Notes: generated by a model from the letters alone, not told the origin. Positions 28,380 to 38,470 are shown, counted from the first letter of the stretch. The stretch: 64,000 bases of DNA from Sporosarcina psychrophila (GCF_001590685.1 NZ_CP014616.1:1921001-1985000), one strand, 5' to 3'. Made by a program: numbers and translations.

Positions 28380-29480
28380 ATGAAAAAACAACGGATTGTC
28401 GTGAAAATAGGAAGCAGTTCTTTAACAAATGTTAAAGGTGAAATCGATCAAACGAAATTCAACGATCATATCGATGCGCTTGCCGTACTACGTAAAGCAG
28501 GGCATGAAGTGATCCTTGTTTCTTCTGGTGCAGTCGCGGCTGGGTTTGCAAAGTTAGGCTATTCATCGCGGCCAATAACAATCAAAGGGAAACAGGCGGC
28601 TTCGGCGGTGGGCCAGGGTTTGTTAATGCAATCTTATATTGAAAAGTTTAGTGTTCATGGAATCGTGCCAGCTCAGATTTTATTGACACGAATCGATTTT
28701 TCGAATCGTGAGCGCTATAGAAATGCATTTGCGACTATGACGGAACTGTTGGAACGCGGAATCGTGCCCATTATTAATGAAAACGACACAGTCTCTGTTG
28801 AAGAACTGACTTTCGGTGACAATGATATGCTGTCAGCACTTGTCAGTGGCTTTCTCCATGCGGACCAGCTTATTATTTTAACGGATATTAATGGACTTTA
28901 TGAATCAAATCCACGCAAATATCCATTAGCGAAACGACTTGATTATCTTGAACAGATTACAGATGACTTACTAAAAGGAGCTGCCGATACGGGATCAAAA
29001 GTGGGAACAGGTGGCATGAAATCAAAACTACTAGCTGCAAAAACAGCAACATCACTAGGTGTTTCCGTTTTCATCGGAAGGGGAGAAGGTTCGAATAAAC
29101 TACTAACGATTTTACAGGGGGGAGGCGACGGCACCTATATTTCCAATCCAGCTATCGCTAAGATTAATACGAGCAGACAATGGATCGTGTTGCATTCCGA
29201 ATCGACAGGTGAACTTCACGTTGATCAAGGGGCGGAAGTGGCTATTTTATATAACGGAAAAAGCTTATTACCTGCAGGTGTTGTTAAAGTAAACGGGGAT
29301 TTTCAAAAAGGTGACGTTGTTGAAGTATTTGGCGTGAATGGGATTTTAGGTAAAGGAGAAGTAAGTTATTCTTCTGGTGAATTAAGAAACGCGATTGAAG
29401 ACAGAAACAAGGAAAAAGAAGGTGAACTAGTTTCATCGGCTGTTGAAGTCATTCACCGGGACCGCTGGGCACAAATATGA
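28380..29480 (+). CDS. proB: Glutamate 5-kinase
   Basis: The 366-residue protein has the amino acid kinase domain ([39 protein letters not shown]) and a C-terminal PUA domain from about residue 275. It catalyses the first, feedback-inhibited step of proline synthesis. Placement after a CCU T-box makes it responsive to tRNA-Pro charging. ATG 28380 follows AAGGAATGGGG. proA follows after 16 bases. Confidence 0.97.
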   Translation: MKKQRIVVKIGSSSLTNVKGEIDQTKFNDHIDALAVLRKAGHEVILVSSGAVAAGFAKLGYSSRPITIKGKQAASAVGQGLLMQSYIEKFSVHGIVPAQILLTRIDFSNRERYRNAFATMTELLERGIVPIINENDTVSVEELTFGDNDMLSALVSGFLHADQLIILTDINGLYESNPRKYPLAKRLDYLEQITDDLLKGAADTGSKVGTGGMKSKLLAAKTATSLGVSVFIGRGEGSNKLLTILQGGGDGTYISNPAIAKINTSRQWIVLHSESTGELHVDQGAEVAILYNGKSLLPAGVVKVNGDFQKGDVVEVFGVNGILGKGEVSYSSGELRNAIEDRNKEKEGELVSSAVEVIHRDRWAQI

Positions 29481-29496
29481 AATGAGGGGATTTAGC

Positions 29497-30744
29497 ATGA
29501 GCGAAGTACACTTAAAAGGGAAAGCTGCAAAAGAAGTAAGTTATTCGTTGGTGAACATCACAACCGACCAAAAGAACAAAGCACTGGCATTAATTGCCGA
29601 ACAATTAGTGGTCGATCAAACGTCCATACTTGCTGAAAATCAGAAAGACTTGGACGATGGAAAAGCGAAAGGTTTTACTGACGCAATTCTTGACCGCATC
29701 CTACTCACTGGAAAACGAATAGAAGACATGGCGAATGCCATCCATCTATTAATCGAATTACAGGATCCGATTGGAGAGACAGTGGAGACCATTGAAAAAG
29801 ACAATGCATTGCTTATTGAAGTGAAGCGGGTACCAATTGGCGTTATCGGTATGATTTATGAAGCGAGACCGAATGTCACTGTTGACGCGGCGACGCTTGC
29901 CCTTAAAACGGGGAACGCCGTCATTTTACGAGGAAGTTCTTCTGCGAAATATTCGAACTTGGCTCTTATAAAGTCAATTCATGCTGCTCTTGATAAAAGT
30001 GATGTTCCCAAAATATCTATCCAATTAATTGAAGATACGAGCAGGGAGACGGCAAAAGAACTGTTCCGGCTTAATGAATACTTGGACGTTCTAATTCCAA
30101 GGGGTGGCAAAACACTTATTGAAACAGTAATTCGTGAAGCAACAGTTCCGGTCATTCAAACAGGGGCGGGTAATTGCCACATCTATATTGACGAATCAGC
30201 AGAGCTAGAAATGGCTACTAATATTGCATTGAATGCAAAGATTCAGCGTCCATCCGTTTGCAATGCCATTGAGACAATCTTAATCCATGACAAGTGGTTT
30301 ACATTTTATGGAAAAGTACTAATCGAAAAATTGCAGGAGAACGATGTGGAGATATACGGAGATGAAACTGTTGTTCGAGAATGTGAAAAGGTGCGAGCTG
30401 CATCCGAATCAGATTGGTCAACGGAATATCTCGGGTTAACAGTTAGTGTCAAAATTGTAACGAGTATGGAGGAAGCAATTACTCATATTACCAAATACGG
30501 GACAAAGCATTCCGAAGCGATAATCACCAATGATGAAAAGCATGCTACGATTTTCTTGAATTATGTCGATGCCGCCGCTGTTTATCATAATGCTTCGACG
30601 CGATTTACGGATGGTTTTGAATTTGGTTATGGCGCGGAGATTGGAATTAGCACACAGAAATTGCATGCACGGGGTCCAATGGGATTAAAGGCATTGACTA
30701 CGACCAAGTATGTCATCCGTGGGAATGGGCAAGTGCGGGTATAG
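29497..30744 (+). CDS. proA: Glutamate-5-semialdehyde dehydrogenase (gamma-glutamyl phosphate reductase)
   Basis: The 415-residue protein shows the aldehyde dehydrogenase-like fold with [17 protein letters not shown], the catalytic Cys in [12 protein letters not shown] and [18 protein letters not shown] near the end. It reduces glutamyl phosphate to the semialdehyde. ATG 29497 follows GAGGGG; the ORF extension to 29443 overlaps proB and lacks a site. Length equals the usual Bacillus ProA. It shares the T-box transcript with proB. Confidence 0.97.
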   Translation: MSEVHLKGKAAKEVSYSLVNITTDQKNKALALIAEQLVVDQTSILAENQKDLDDGKAKGFTDAILDRILLTGKRIEDMANAIHLLIELQDPIGETVETIEKDNALLIEVKRVPIGVIGMIYEARPNVTVDAATLALKTGNAVILRGSSSAKYSNLALIKSIHAALDKSDVPKISIQLIEDTSRETAKELFRLNEYLDVLIPRGGKTLIETVIREATVPVIQTGAGNCHIYIDESAELEMATNIALNAKIQRPSVCNAIETILIHDKWFTFYGKVLIEKLQENDVEIYGDETVVRECEKVRAASESDWSTEYLGLTVSVKIVTSMEEAITHITKYGTKHSEAIITNDEKHATIFLNYVDAAAVYHNASTRFTDGFEFGYGAEIGISTQKLHARGPMGLKALTTTKYVIRGNGQVRV

Positions 30745-30759
30745 AGAGGAGTATTGGGG

Positions 30760-30850
30760 AATCCGAGGGTATGTTCGAAAATCGCGGGTAAATCCGTGAA
30801 ACAGTGGGTACACCCGAAAGCAGCAAGTGGAAACCCATAGCAAACAACAT
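30760..30850 (+). repeat. Degenerate short tandem repeat, about 20-bp period
   Basis: Four units can be seen from GAGGGTATGTTCGAAAATCG, then GGGTAAATCCGTGAAACAGT, then GGGTACACCCGAAAGCAGCA, then GTGGAAACCCATAGCAAAC. GGGTA recurs every 19-20 bases. It lies just after proA and before a terminator. There are no spacers, so it is not CRISPR. Confidence 0.55.
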
Positions 30851-30851
30851 C

Positions 30852-30890
30852 AAAAAATCCGCGGAGTTTAACATTCCGCGGATTACTTTA
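30852..30890. terminator. Bidirectional terminator between proA and the LCP gene
   Basis: AATCCGCGGA (30856-30865) pairs with TCCGCGGATT (30875-30884). A run of six A before the stem gives a T-run on the minus strand, so it mainly serves the LCP gene and probably also stops proA. Confidence 0.85.
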
Positions 30891-31820
30891 ATTCAATTCC
30901 AAATGTTGCTTCATGGTACCTGTAACTTCCTGTAATTCTGTTTCATCCATAATGTAATACCATATACCGCCGTTCATTCGCTTGCCTTCACCTTTTTCAA
31001 AATGAAGTTGCTCCACTTTACCAGCCGCGTCACGGTAATTCTTTTGGACGTCTACCATTTCATCGAACGTCATATTTGTTTTTACATTGTCACCCAGGGC
31101 ATTGAAGACACTGCGGTATTTTAACAGACTCTTTATGGAGGTTCCTTCATGCAGTACTCCTTCAATTACCTGTTTCTGTCGATCTTGACGCCCGAAGTCG
31201 CCGTTAGGATCGCCTTTCCGCATCCGCACATAGGATAGTGCTTCTTTGCCGTCCAAGGTGATGTCACCAGTAGCGTAATGAATCGAATCCTGTGTAAATT
31301 CAAAAGGATTGTTAACACTGATACCGCCGACGGTATCTACAATTGTCTGGAAACCTTCCATATTGACTTCCATAACATAATCAATGGGAATATCCAGTAG
31401 ATTCTCGACCGAATCCAGTGACATCTGAATGCCACCGAATGCATACGCATGGTTTAATTTATCTGTGGTCCCGTGGCCAATGATCTCTGTGTACGTATCC
31501 CTTGGAATACTGACCATTTTCGTCGTTTTTAACTTAGGATTAACGGCCATTACAATCATCGTATCCGAGCGACCTTTATCACCTTCGCGTTCATCAACAC
31601 CCAAGACAAGCACTGAAAACGGATCTTGGTTACCCAAAGTAATTCCTTCTGCTCGCTTCTCAGATAATTCGCGGTCAATTGGTTTATACATAGCTTTCAA
31701 CGTTGACGTCAAGTCAAAATAGACATTCAATGCAAAACCGCCGATTATTAGGCTGATTACTGCAATGACCCATGGCCATTTTCTACGTTTCTTATTTTTC
31801 TTCATATCTGCTCGATTCAT
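30888..31820 (-). CDS. LytR-CpsA-Psr (LCP) family cell-wall glycopolymer ligase
   Basis: The 310-residue protein has a basic N terminus, one membrane helix (WPWVIAVISLIIGGFAL) and an extracytoplasmic LCP domain with the conserved Arg/Asp sites in VLGVDEREGDKGRSDTMIV, SIPRDTYTEI, DKLNHAYAFGG and RMRKGDPNGDFGRQDRQ. LCP enzymes attach teichoic acids or other polymers to peptidoglycan. ATG 31820 follows GGAGGAAC at eight bases; the upstream extension to 31895 lacks a site. Confidence 0.93.
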   Translation of the reverse strand: MNRADMKKNKKRRKWPWVIAVISLIIGGFALNVYFDLTSTLKAMYKPIDRELSEKRAEGITLGNQDPFSVLVLGVDEREGDKGRSDTMIVMAVNPKLKTTKMVSIPRDTYTEIIGHGTTDKLNHAYAFGGIQMSLDSVENLLDIPIDYVMEVNMEGFQTIVDTVGGISVNNPFEFTQDSIHYATGDITLDGKEALSYVRMRKGDPNGDFGRQDRQKQVIEGVLHEGTSIKSLLKYRSVFNALGDNVKTNMTFDEMVDVQKNYRDAAGKVEQLHFEKGEGKRMNGGIWYYIMDETELQEVTGTMKQHLELN

Positions 31821-32010
31821 TATAGTTCCTCCAGTTGGTGTCATTCGAAAAAGTGTACCTGGATATAGACGCTCAACCTTACGTCTAAGTTTCAATTAGA
31901 TTAAGAAAGATCCAGCTAGATTAGTAAGACTTCTAGTTTCTTACAGTTTAGAGCCTGAAATTTACTCGAATACAATTCGCATCAGTACTTAAATAAGTGT
32001 TGAAACAGCA

Positions 32011-32039
32011 TTGTAATGTAGAAACTCTGCTGCTATAAT
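32011..32039 (+). promoter_or_regulatory. Sigma-A promoter of the DHA2 transporter
   Basis: TTGTAA (32011-32016), a 17-nt spacer and TATAAT (32034-32039) lie in the 307-bp region between the divergent LCP and transporter genes. No regulator gene or clear operator is visible in that region. Confidence 0.6.
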
Positions 32040-32127
32040 TCGTATACTTAGTTATGAAATGTTTGGGCATTTTTACAAGCAAAGCATTATAAAATTCACA
32101 ACGGTGTTTAATGAAGGAGAGACTGCA

Positions 32128-33636
32128 TTGGAAGATAAGATACGATTACGCCTCGTTTTGACGGGGATTTTATTGGGAATATTAATGGCTGCAATGGATA
32201 ATACAATTGTAGCGACAGCGCTCGGTTCAATATTGGGAGATTTGGGCGGTGTGGAAAGCTACATTTGGATTACGTCTGCTTATGCAGTAGCTGTACTTGC
32301 GGGTATGCCGATTTTCGGAAAGTTATCCGATATGTATGGACGAAAAAGGTTCTTTTTATTTGGTATCATTGTTTTCTTAGTTGGGTCTGCTCTTTGTGGG
32401 CTTGCACAAACGGTTCCGCAGCTTGCGGTATTCCGGGCGATCCAAGGAATTGGGGGGGGGGCATTATTACCAATTGCATTCACTATTGTCTTTGATGTAT
32501 TTCCTCCTGAACAGCGTGGTAAAATGACAGGCCTTCTTGGTGCTGTATTTGGCGCTTCAAGTGTTCTAGGTCCTTTGCTAGGCGCATGGATTACGGAATC
32601 AATAAGCTGGCACTGGGTATTTTACGTCAATATTCCAATCGGCGCGATTTCTTTATTCTTGATCATTCGCTATTATAAAGAAGCTGCACAACCGATCAAG
32701 CAGACAATCGACTGGCTAGGAGCAATTACACTTGTTACAGCTGTCGTCAGCCTGATGTTTGGGCTTGAATTGGGCGGGAAAAAGTTTGAGTGGTTATCAT
32801 GGCAAAGTATTACCCTCTTTAGTATATTTATTGTCTTTTTTATTGTCTTCATATGGGCTGAAACGAGAGCAAAAGAACCGATTATTTCATTTTGGATGTT
32901 CAAGAACAGACTTTTTGCTTCATCCCAGGCCCTGGCATTCTTATATGGTGCTACATTTATTGGCCTGACAATTTTCATCCCTCTTTTTGTGCAGGCTGTA
33001 TACGGTGGATCTGCCACAAATGCGGGAATTATTCTTATGCCGATGCTTCTTGGTTCGGTCGCTGGAAGTGCACTTGGAGGAATATTGCAGACGAAAACAT
33101 CGTATCGCAACATCATGGTGATCTCGGTTATCGCTTATTCAATCGGTATGGTATTAATGAGTACGATAACACCTGATACATCACGAATCGCATTATCCCT
33201 ATTTATGGTACTTGTTGGATTTGGCGTAGGGTTTTCATTTTCATTACTGCCCTCTGCATCGATGCATGAAATGGACTACCGCTATAGGGGATCGGCTAAC
33301 TCAACGAACTCGTTTTTCCGTTCGTTAGGCCTTGCCCTCGGGATTACCATCTTCGGTGCGATTCAAACAAAATTGCTAACAAGTGAAATGACCACTGGTT
33401 TTGCGAAACTTGGTGGAAGCGGGCAGGGCGGACCGGAATCACTTGGAAATATCCAAACGGTATTTCAGCCAGAAGCTCGCGCCAACATCCCGCCAGATAT
33501 ATTGGATGTGATTGTAAATGCAATGTCTACATCAATTTCAGCCACATATCTCTGGTCACTTATACCAGTTGGAATTGCAGTTATTGCCGTTTTCTATATG
33601 GGTAATGAAAGACTAGATGTAACTAAAAAACAGTAA
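32128..33636 (+). CDS. DHA2 (14-TM) MFS drug:proton antiporter
   Basis: The 502-residue protein has 14 predicted helices, DHA2 motif D1 (LMAAMDNTIVATALGSI), motif A (GKLSDMYGRKR) and motif C-like GGGALLPIAFTIVFD followed by GLLGAVFGASSVLGPLLGA. It belongs to the EmrB/QacA group and should export toxic compounds. TTG 32128 follows AAGGAGAG at nine bases; the upstream frame to 32059 lacks a site. The codons for GGG in QGIGGGALLP form a ten-G homopolymer at 32452-32461, prone to slippage. Confidence 0.92.
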   Translation: MEDKIRLRLVLTGILLGILMAAMDNTIVATALGSILGDLGGVESYIWITSAYAVAVLAGMPIFGKLSDMYGRKRFFLFGIIVFLVGSALCGLAQTVPQLAVFRAIQGIGGGALLPIAFTIVFDVFPPEQRGKMTGLLGAVFGASSVLGPLLGAWITESISWHWVFYVNIPIGAISLFLIIRYYKEAAQPIKQTIDWLGAITLVTAVVSLMFGLELGGKKFEWLSWQSITLFSIFIVFFIVFIWAETRAKEPIISFWMFKNRLFASSQALAFLYGATFIGLTIFIPLFVQAVYGGSATNAGIILMPMLLGSVAGSALGGILQTKTSYRNIMVISVIAYSIGMVLMSTITPDTSRIALSLFMVLVGFGVGFSFSLLPSASMHEMDYRYRGSANSTNSFFRSLGLALGITIFGAIQTKLLTSEMTTGFAKLGGSGQGGPESLGNIQTVFQPEARANIPPDILDVIVNAMSTSISATYLWSLIPVGIAVIAVFYMGNERLDVTKKQ

Positions 33637-33642
33637 AACAGT

Positions 33643-33690
33643 AAAGCTGTCACATCCATTTTTTACAATGGGCGCGACAGCTTTTCTTTG
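33643..33690 (+). terminator. Intrinsic terminator after the DHA2 gene
   Basis: AAAGCTGTC (33643-33651) pairs with GACAGCTTT (33676-33684) followed by TCTTTG. It lies between this gene and the convergent DUF3006 gene. Confidence 0.8.
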
Positions 33691-33713
33691 ATTTATGACA
33701 GTTGCTACTACAA

Positions 33714-33977
33714 CTAGTTTCGTTTGAAGCGACTGGTTTTCTTGGATTTTAACCGTTGTATTCTGTCGTCTACTTCTTGTTCCATTTCAGCTGTTTTTCC
33801 TTCATCTACTTGGAATGAAATGATTTCATCACCTTGGATTTCAACTGAAAACCATGTGCCAGCCTTGCTGTCAATTGGGAGCGTGTTTATGTCGACATGG
33901 AATTCTTTCTGCAATTTTTCAACTAAAAGAAGTGCTTTATCGTCGTCTGTGAACCGATCGAGATATGCTAAATACAT
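33714..33977 (-). CDS. DUF3006 family protein
   Basis: The 87-residue product (YLAYLDRFTDDDKALLLVE at the start, SVEIQGDEIISFQVDEGKT in the middle, a basic end) matches the small DUF3006 family. ATG 33977 follows AGGAGG at seven bases; the frame to 33995 lies inside the upstream gene. DUF3006 proteins commonly sit beside ComEC-like MBL hydrolases, as here, with the ribosome site overlapping the stop of that gene, so co-translation is likely. Function is unknown; a regulatory or protective partner role is inferred. Confidence 0.85.
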   Translation of the reverse strand: MYLAYLDRFTDDDKALLLVEKLQKEFHVDINTLPIDSKAGTWFSVEIQGDEIISFQVDEGKTAEMEQEVDDRIQRLKSKKTSRFKRN

Positions 33978-33979
33978 AA

Positions 33980-35227
33980 TTATCCTCCTATGCACGCAAT
34001 GCCTTGCGTGAGAATGTCGGTAATCCGGGCAGGTCCGATGCCTTTTATTTTACTAAGATCGTCAACTGATTGGTAAGGGCGGAGTTGGATTAAATCTTGT
34101 GAACGGGCGGGACCGATGTGGATAATGCGCTGTACCTCCACTTCACTTGCTGAGTTGATATTAACACATGAGGCACTTGAAACTGGCTGTGTCTCATTTT
34201 TTGGTTCGGGTGTAGGTACAACTTCAGTTTCTACTTCAGGTGGTGTGTGCTTTATAGTCCCTTGGTTATTTGTATGGACGCTAAAAGTCTTGCCATCTGT
34301 TTCGACAATAACTGTTCCATGAATATCCGTTCCATAAACAAGAACACCGCTTTTTTCAAGCCGATTAATCGTTTCGATATGCGGATGTCCGTATTGATTG
34401 TCAACACTTGCCGAATAAATCGCTATATCTGGTTGAACGGCCTTTAGAAAACTATCGGTTGTTGATGTTTTCGAGCCATGGTGACCAACTTGTAAAATAT
34501 CTGCCTTTAGGTTTGCACCACTACTAAGCATTTCACTTTCTGCTTCCTCTTCACTGTCACCAGTAAAGAGGAAGGAAATCTCTCCGTATTGTAAACGAAT
34601 CGCAATCGAATTGTTATTTGTATCGCCTGACAGCGATTTCGGATGAAGTACTGCAACCTTTAGCGGCCCAATGTCGAATACATCGCCAACCTCCGGCTCA
34701 TAGTAATCTACGTTATTGTCTTCAATTGCAGCAAGTGCACTCGTGAAAACTTGCGAATTCGTAGTTTCACCATTCATCCATACTTCTGATACATCAAATG
34801 TACAGATGATTTTATCCAGTTGCCCAATGTGATCTGCATGGGGATGCGTAATCGCGACAATATCGATGTCTGTTATGTTGTGGGCTTGAAGATAGGACAC
34901 AACTTCTGTGGAGCTCCAATCTCCGGTATCGATGAGTACTGCAAATGCTTCATCACCCTGGTTGTATTCAATCAATGTGGCGTCTGCCTGTCCGACATCT
35001 ATGTAATGAACTTTCATCTTCGAGAGCGGTAGATTTTGCTGTTCAATGGAATCTGCATCTTCCACTTCAACAACTTTGTTCTGTTCTTCGTTTGCTTGTT
35101 CTTCTACTAATTCGGGATCCCCATTTACATTATCAGGTATAGGTGACTGTGTTGTACTTTGACCGCAACCTGCAAAAACAAGTAAACCCGCGATTAAATA
35201 AAGACTGGTAAATATATTCTTAATCAT
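33980..35227 (-). CDS. Lipoprotein with ComEC-like metallo-beta-lactamase domain and helix-hairpin-helix tail
   Basis: The 415-residue protein starts with a lipoprotein signal (LIAGLLVFAGC), then an acidic linker, an MBL-fold domain like that of ComEC/Rec2 (VHYIDVGQADATLIEY, THPHADHIGQLDK, QVGHHGSKTST) from about 75 to 320, a linker and a C-terminal HhH pair (GPARSQDLIQLRPYQSVDDL, IKGIGPARITDI). ATG 35227 follows AGAGGAG. The lipid anchor places the catalytic and DNA-binding parts outside the membrane, so an extracellular nuclease acting on incoming or environmental DNA is a reasonable inference. DUF3006 is its operon partner. Confidence 0.9.
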   Translation of the reverse strand: MIKNIFTSLYLIAGLLVFAGCGQSTTQSPIPDNVNGDPELVEEQANEEQNKVVEVEDADSIEQQNLPLSKMKVHYIDVGQADATLIEYNQGDEAFAVLIDTGDWSSTEVVSYLQAHNITDIDIVAITHPHADHIGQLDKIICTFDVSEVWMNGETTNSQVFTSALAAIEDNNVDYYEPEVGDVFDIGPLKVAVLHPKSLSGDTNNNSIAIRLQYGEISFLFTGDSEEEAESEMLSSGANLKADILQVGHHGSKTSTTDSFLKAVQPDIAIYSASVDNQYGHPHIETINRLEKSGVLVYGTDIHGTVIVETDGKTFSVHTNNQGTIKHTPPEVETEVVPTPEPKNETQPVSSASCVNINSASEVEVQRIIHIGPARSQDLIQLRPYQSVDDLSKIKGIGPARITDILTQGIACIGG

Positions 35228-35442
35228 TTTTTCTCCTCTATCATTCGGGTATTTTCTTACTAGTATAGTGTAGCAGACATAGGTGCTGTGGATAACATTG
35301 TTATTATGTGATAAATTAATGGGATTTAATACCAACGACCAAGCGATCATACTTTGTACAAGCATATCCAATAATTCCACCTGTTATAATAGCTCATCAG
35401 CCCTTATAATAGAAGTATATTCTAAAAGGAGTTGTCGTAGGC

Positions 35443-37161
35443 TTGAAGCATGTTTCGAAGTTTGCAACAAAGATTATGGTTCTCGTCCTCTTAGTCACTG
35501 GAACAGTAGCAAGTGTGGGGTGGTACTTCTTTGATGCAAATAAAGGAATCGCAGTATCGTTTTCCGAATTGGAAAAGACAATTCAAGCTCAAAACGATCA
35601 AGTTGTATCGCTTAAAGAAACATCGAACGGAACATTATACTTACAGACGAAAGATGAGAAATACGTAACTCAAGTTCGTCCTGAAAGCCAGTTAGTCGAA
35701 CAATTAGTCGAAAAATATAATATATCATATAACTATTCCGATCAAAGCAAATTTAGTAGTTTATTGTTCGGAGGAGTGTTCATTACGCTGCTCATTACAT
35801 TAATAGTGCTTCATAAAAAAGGAAAGATTGGCGTAGGTGCCTCTTCTATGAAAAATAGTGCATCTAAATCGACGCCTCTACCCGATATAACATTACAAGA
35901 TATTGGTGGGCTTCCTGAAGAAATGAAGGAAGAGATTTTACAGACGTTATCTATTGTGAAAGATCCGAAACGGTCGGCCCAAGTAGGTATTCAGCCACCC
36001 AACGGAATTCTTTTATATGGTCCACCGGGTACTGGGAAGACTTTACTTGCACAAGCAATTGCGCGCGAAATAGGTGCGACCTTTTTTTCATCCAGCGGGT
36101 CAGCGTTCACAGAATTATTTGTTGGTGTAGGTGCTTCCCGTGTACGATCTCTGTTTGAAAATGCAAGAAAGCAACGACCGGCAGTCATATTTATTGATGA
36201 AGTCGATGCACTTGCAGGTAAACGGAAAACACATGGTGGGGAAGAAGCGGAAAAAACATTAACGGAACTTCTTGTTCAGCTAGATGGTGGCAATAATAAC
36301 GACGGTGTGCTATTCATTGCAGCAACGAACCGAAAAGATATGTTAGATGAAGCTTTTCTTCGTCCAGGTCGAATCGATTATTCATTCCAAGTACCCTTAC
36401 CTGATACGACTGGAAGAAGAGAAATTATTGATATTCACACGAGAGGTAAGCTGTTGGCTGATGAAGTCTTTGCTGCATTAGACACTCTTGCCGAAAGTAC
36501 ATCAGGATTTTCAGGAGCTGAACTGAGTTCTCTCTTTAAAACAGCGAGCAGAAGAGCAATTCGAGATGGACGTGAACAAATTGCTAAGAGTGATCTTGAC
36601 TTTGCAATTGACCGCACCATTCTTGGAAGCGCCTCCCGTTCGATGAATGACCCGGAGACGAAGAGAAGAGTAGCCATTCATGAATCCGGTCACGCGCTAG
36701 TAGCTGCAGTAACAAAGCCTGGTTCAGTAAGGAAAGCAACAATTATTCCACGCGGCCAAGCACTTGGGTATGTAGCACCGATTCAGAAAGAGCTTCACTT
36801 GTCTACGTATAGTGAATTATTAGACCAAGTCAGTATGATCCTTGCTGGTGGCGTTGCCGAACGAATATATCTTGGCGAACACAGTATTGGCGTAAGCGGC
36901 GATGTTCAACAAGCGAAAGAAATCATCGAGCGCATGGTTGATACAGGTTTATTACAAAACGGCTTCACGCTAACTTTCAATAAAAGCGAGAAAGAAGCGA
37001 AGATGCAAATTCTTTTTGATGAAGCACTTCGCAAAACAGAAAACCTCATTAAAGAACACGCGTCAGAATTCAAACAGTTGGTGGATCTATTAATGCAAAA
37101 GGAAACACTGGACGGCTCAGAAATACAACAGATTGTTAGCAGGCACGTAGTCGAAATATAA
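35443..37161 (+). CDS. Divergent FtsH-like membrane AAA+ metalloprotease
   Basis: The 572-residue protein has two membrane helices (about residues 8-28 and 105-124) around a short extracytoplasmic domain, an AAA+ domain with Walker A GPPGTGKT (193-200), Walker B FIDEVDAL and the SRH segment [17 protein letters not shown], and an M41 peptidase domain with HESGH at 413-417 and [12 protein letters not shown] for the third zinc ligand. It is shorter than FtsH (about 640-670) and lacks the acidic C-terminal tail, so it is probably a second FtsH paralogue. AAGGAG lies 11 bases before TTG 35443. Confidence 0.9.
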   Translation: MKHVSKFATKIMVLVLLVTGTVASVGWYFFDANKGIAVSFSELEKTIQAQNDQVVSLKETSNGTLYLQTKDEKYVTQVRPESQLVEQLVEKYNISYNYSDQSKFSSLLFGGVFITLLITLIVLHKKGKIGVGASSMKNSASKSTPLPDITLQDIGGLPEEMKEEILQTLSIVKDPKRSAQVGIQPPNGILLYGPPGTGKTLLAQAIAREIGATFFSSSGSAFTELFVGVGASRVRSLFENARKQRPAVIFIDEVDALAGKRKTHGGEEAEKTLTELLVQLDGGNNNDGVLFIAATNRKDMLDEAFLRPGRIDYSFQVPLPDTTGRREIIDIHTRGKLLADEVFAALDTLAESTSGFSGAELSSLFKTASRRAIRDGREQIAKSDLDFAIDRTILGSASRSMNDPETKRRVAIHESGHALVAAVTKPGSVRKATIIPRGQALGYVAPIQKELHLSTYSELLDQVSMILAGGVAERIYLGEHSIGVSGDVQQAKEIIERMVDTGLLQNGFTLTFNKSEKEAKMQILFDEALRKTENLIKEHASEFKQLVDLLMQKETLDGSEIQQIVSRHVVEI

Positions 37162-37184
37162 ATGTGTTAAAAAAAGTAATCAAC

Positions 37185-37212
37185 GGGAGAGGCATTTGCC
37201 TCTTCTTTTTTT
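37185..37212 (+). terminator. Intrinsic terminator after the FtsH-like gene
   Basis: AGAGGC (37188-37193) pairs with GCCTCT (37198-37203), followed by TCTTTTTTT. Confidence 0.82.
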
Positions 37213-37270
37213 ATGCAGTAGAAAACGATAGAAAGCAGTTTGGTTGAGCTTTCATCATCACAATTGGTTA

Positions 37271-37438
37271 AACCGACTATATCTGTAAGGCGAACGATCA
37301 TATATGCTACTCAACCAATCATAAGTCAGCCCTGACCGATCATATATGCTACTCAACCAATCATAAGTTAGCCCCGACCAATCCTATATACTACTTAACC
37401 AATCATAAGTCAGACTCAACCAAGCATATCTATAAAAA
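37271..37438 (+). repeat. Eight-unit tandem array with an exact 21-bp period
   Basis: Units begin (A/G)ACCRA and alternate between two types: odd units such as GACCGATCATATATGCTACT (37334) and even units such as AACCAATCATAAGTCAGCCC (37313). Two adjacent units make a 42-bp higher-order repeat. The array lies between a terminator and the patatin gene. There are no unique spacers. The remaining bases to 37535 show only the ribosome site GGGGGAG of the next gene. Confidence 0.85.
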
Positions 37439-37535
37439 TCATCCCATTCCCTAGCGTTTGAATCCACAAGTTCGTTCTAATTTCCTCCCGTTCCTCCTAC
37501 AGTGTAACAAGGCATAGAAATGGGGGAGATTATCT

Positions 37536-38414
37536 ATGTTAATAGATGGAGTTTTTTCAGGAGGAGGATTAAAAGGATTCGCGTTAGTTGGGGCTTATCA
37601 AGTCCTCGAAGAAAAGGGGTATCGATTTCATCGTGTAGCTGGAACGAGTGCGGGCGCAATTCTTGCCAGTTTCATTGCGGCTGGTTATTCGGCTAAGGAA
37701 ATTGAAAAGATGCTGGATGAACAAGATTTTCAGGTGCTTCTTGATCCACGGAAGACAATAATTCCTTTACCGTTAATGAAATGGTTTCAATTGTATTGGC
37801 GACTTGGTTTATACCAAGGTAATGCTTTGGAGAATTGGTTTTTAGAAAAATTAGCAGCAAAAGATGTCTATACATTTTCAGATTTACCGCCGGGAAAACT
37901 AAAGCTTGTTGCTTCGGATTTAACGAATGGAAAAATGATTGTGCTTCCCGACGATTTGGAGGGCTATGGAATATCAGCAGAAACGTTTCCAATTGCTCGT
38001 GCATTACGCATGAGTTGCGGAATTCCATTTTTCTTCGAACCGGTACGATTAAAAGTAGGGAAGGGAGAGACGATTGTTGTGGATGGCGGGGTGTTGAGCA
38101 ACTTCCCTATGTGGATATTTAACGACGAAGGTGGAAATACAGAACGTCCAGTCCTTGGTTTGAAGTTAAGTCGTAGCCAAGAAGAAATGCCGGGACATAA
38201 AATTGACAATGCCTTAGATTTATTTGAAGCCCTTTTTTCGACGATGAAAAATTCGCATGATGAAAGGTATATTTCGAGAAAGCATGAAAGAAATATCATT
38301 TTCATCCCAGTTGATGATTATAGTGCAACCCAGTTTGATATGGATCAAGAAACAAAAGAGGGACTTATGGATGCGGGACGCAACAGCACGATTCAATTTT
38401 TGAAAACATGGTGA
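37536..38414 (+). CDS. Patatin-like phospholipase
   Basis: The 292-residue protein has the oxyanion motif GGGLKG (residues 9-14), the nucleophile GTSAG (Ser 38) and the catalytic Asp in VDGGVLSNFP, the Ser-Asp dyad of patatins. It lacks a signal peptide, so it is a cytosolic or peripheral acyl hydrolase. GGGGGAG precedes the ATG. Length is normal for bacterial members. The lipid substrate is unknown. Confidence 0.92.
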   Translation: MLIDGVFSGGGLKGFALVGAYQVLEEKGYRFHRVAGTSAGAILASFIAAGYSAKEIEKMLDEQDFQVLLDPRKTIIPLPLMKWFQLYWRLGLYQGNALENWFLEKLAAKDVYTFSDLPPGKLKLVASDLTNGKMIVLPDDLEGYGISAETFPIARALRMSCGIPFFFEPVRLKVGKGETIVVDGGVLSNFPMWIFNDEGGNTERPVLGLKLSRSQEEMPGHKIDNALDLFEALFSTMKNSHDERYISRKHERNIIFIPVDDYSATQFDMDQETKEGLMDAGRNSTIQFLKTW

Positions 38415-38470
38415 AAAATACCGGGCACCAAAACGATTATGAGTCGTTTCGGTACCCGGTACTTTTTTAG
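38415..38470. terminator. Bidirectional terminator, patatin / gnd
   Basis: TACCGGG-ACC-AAACGA pairs with TCGTTT-GGT-CCCGGTA. T-runs follow in both directions (CTTTTTT on plus, ATTTTTC on minus). It serves the patatin gene and the zwf-pgi-gnd operon. Confidence 0.85.

Noticed and set aside
37271..37438. CRISPR-like appearance of the 21-bp array
   Set aside because: Units are contiguous, with no unique spacers and no cas genes.
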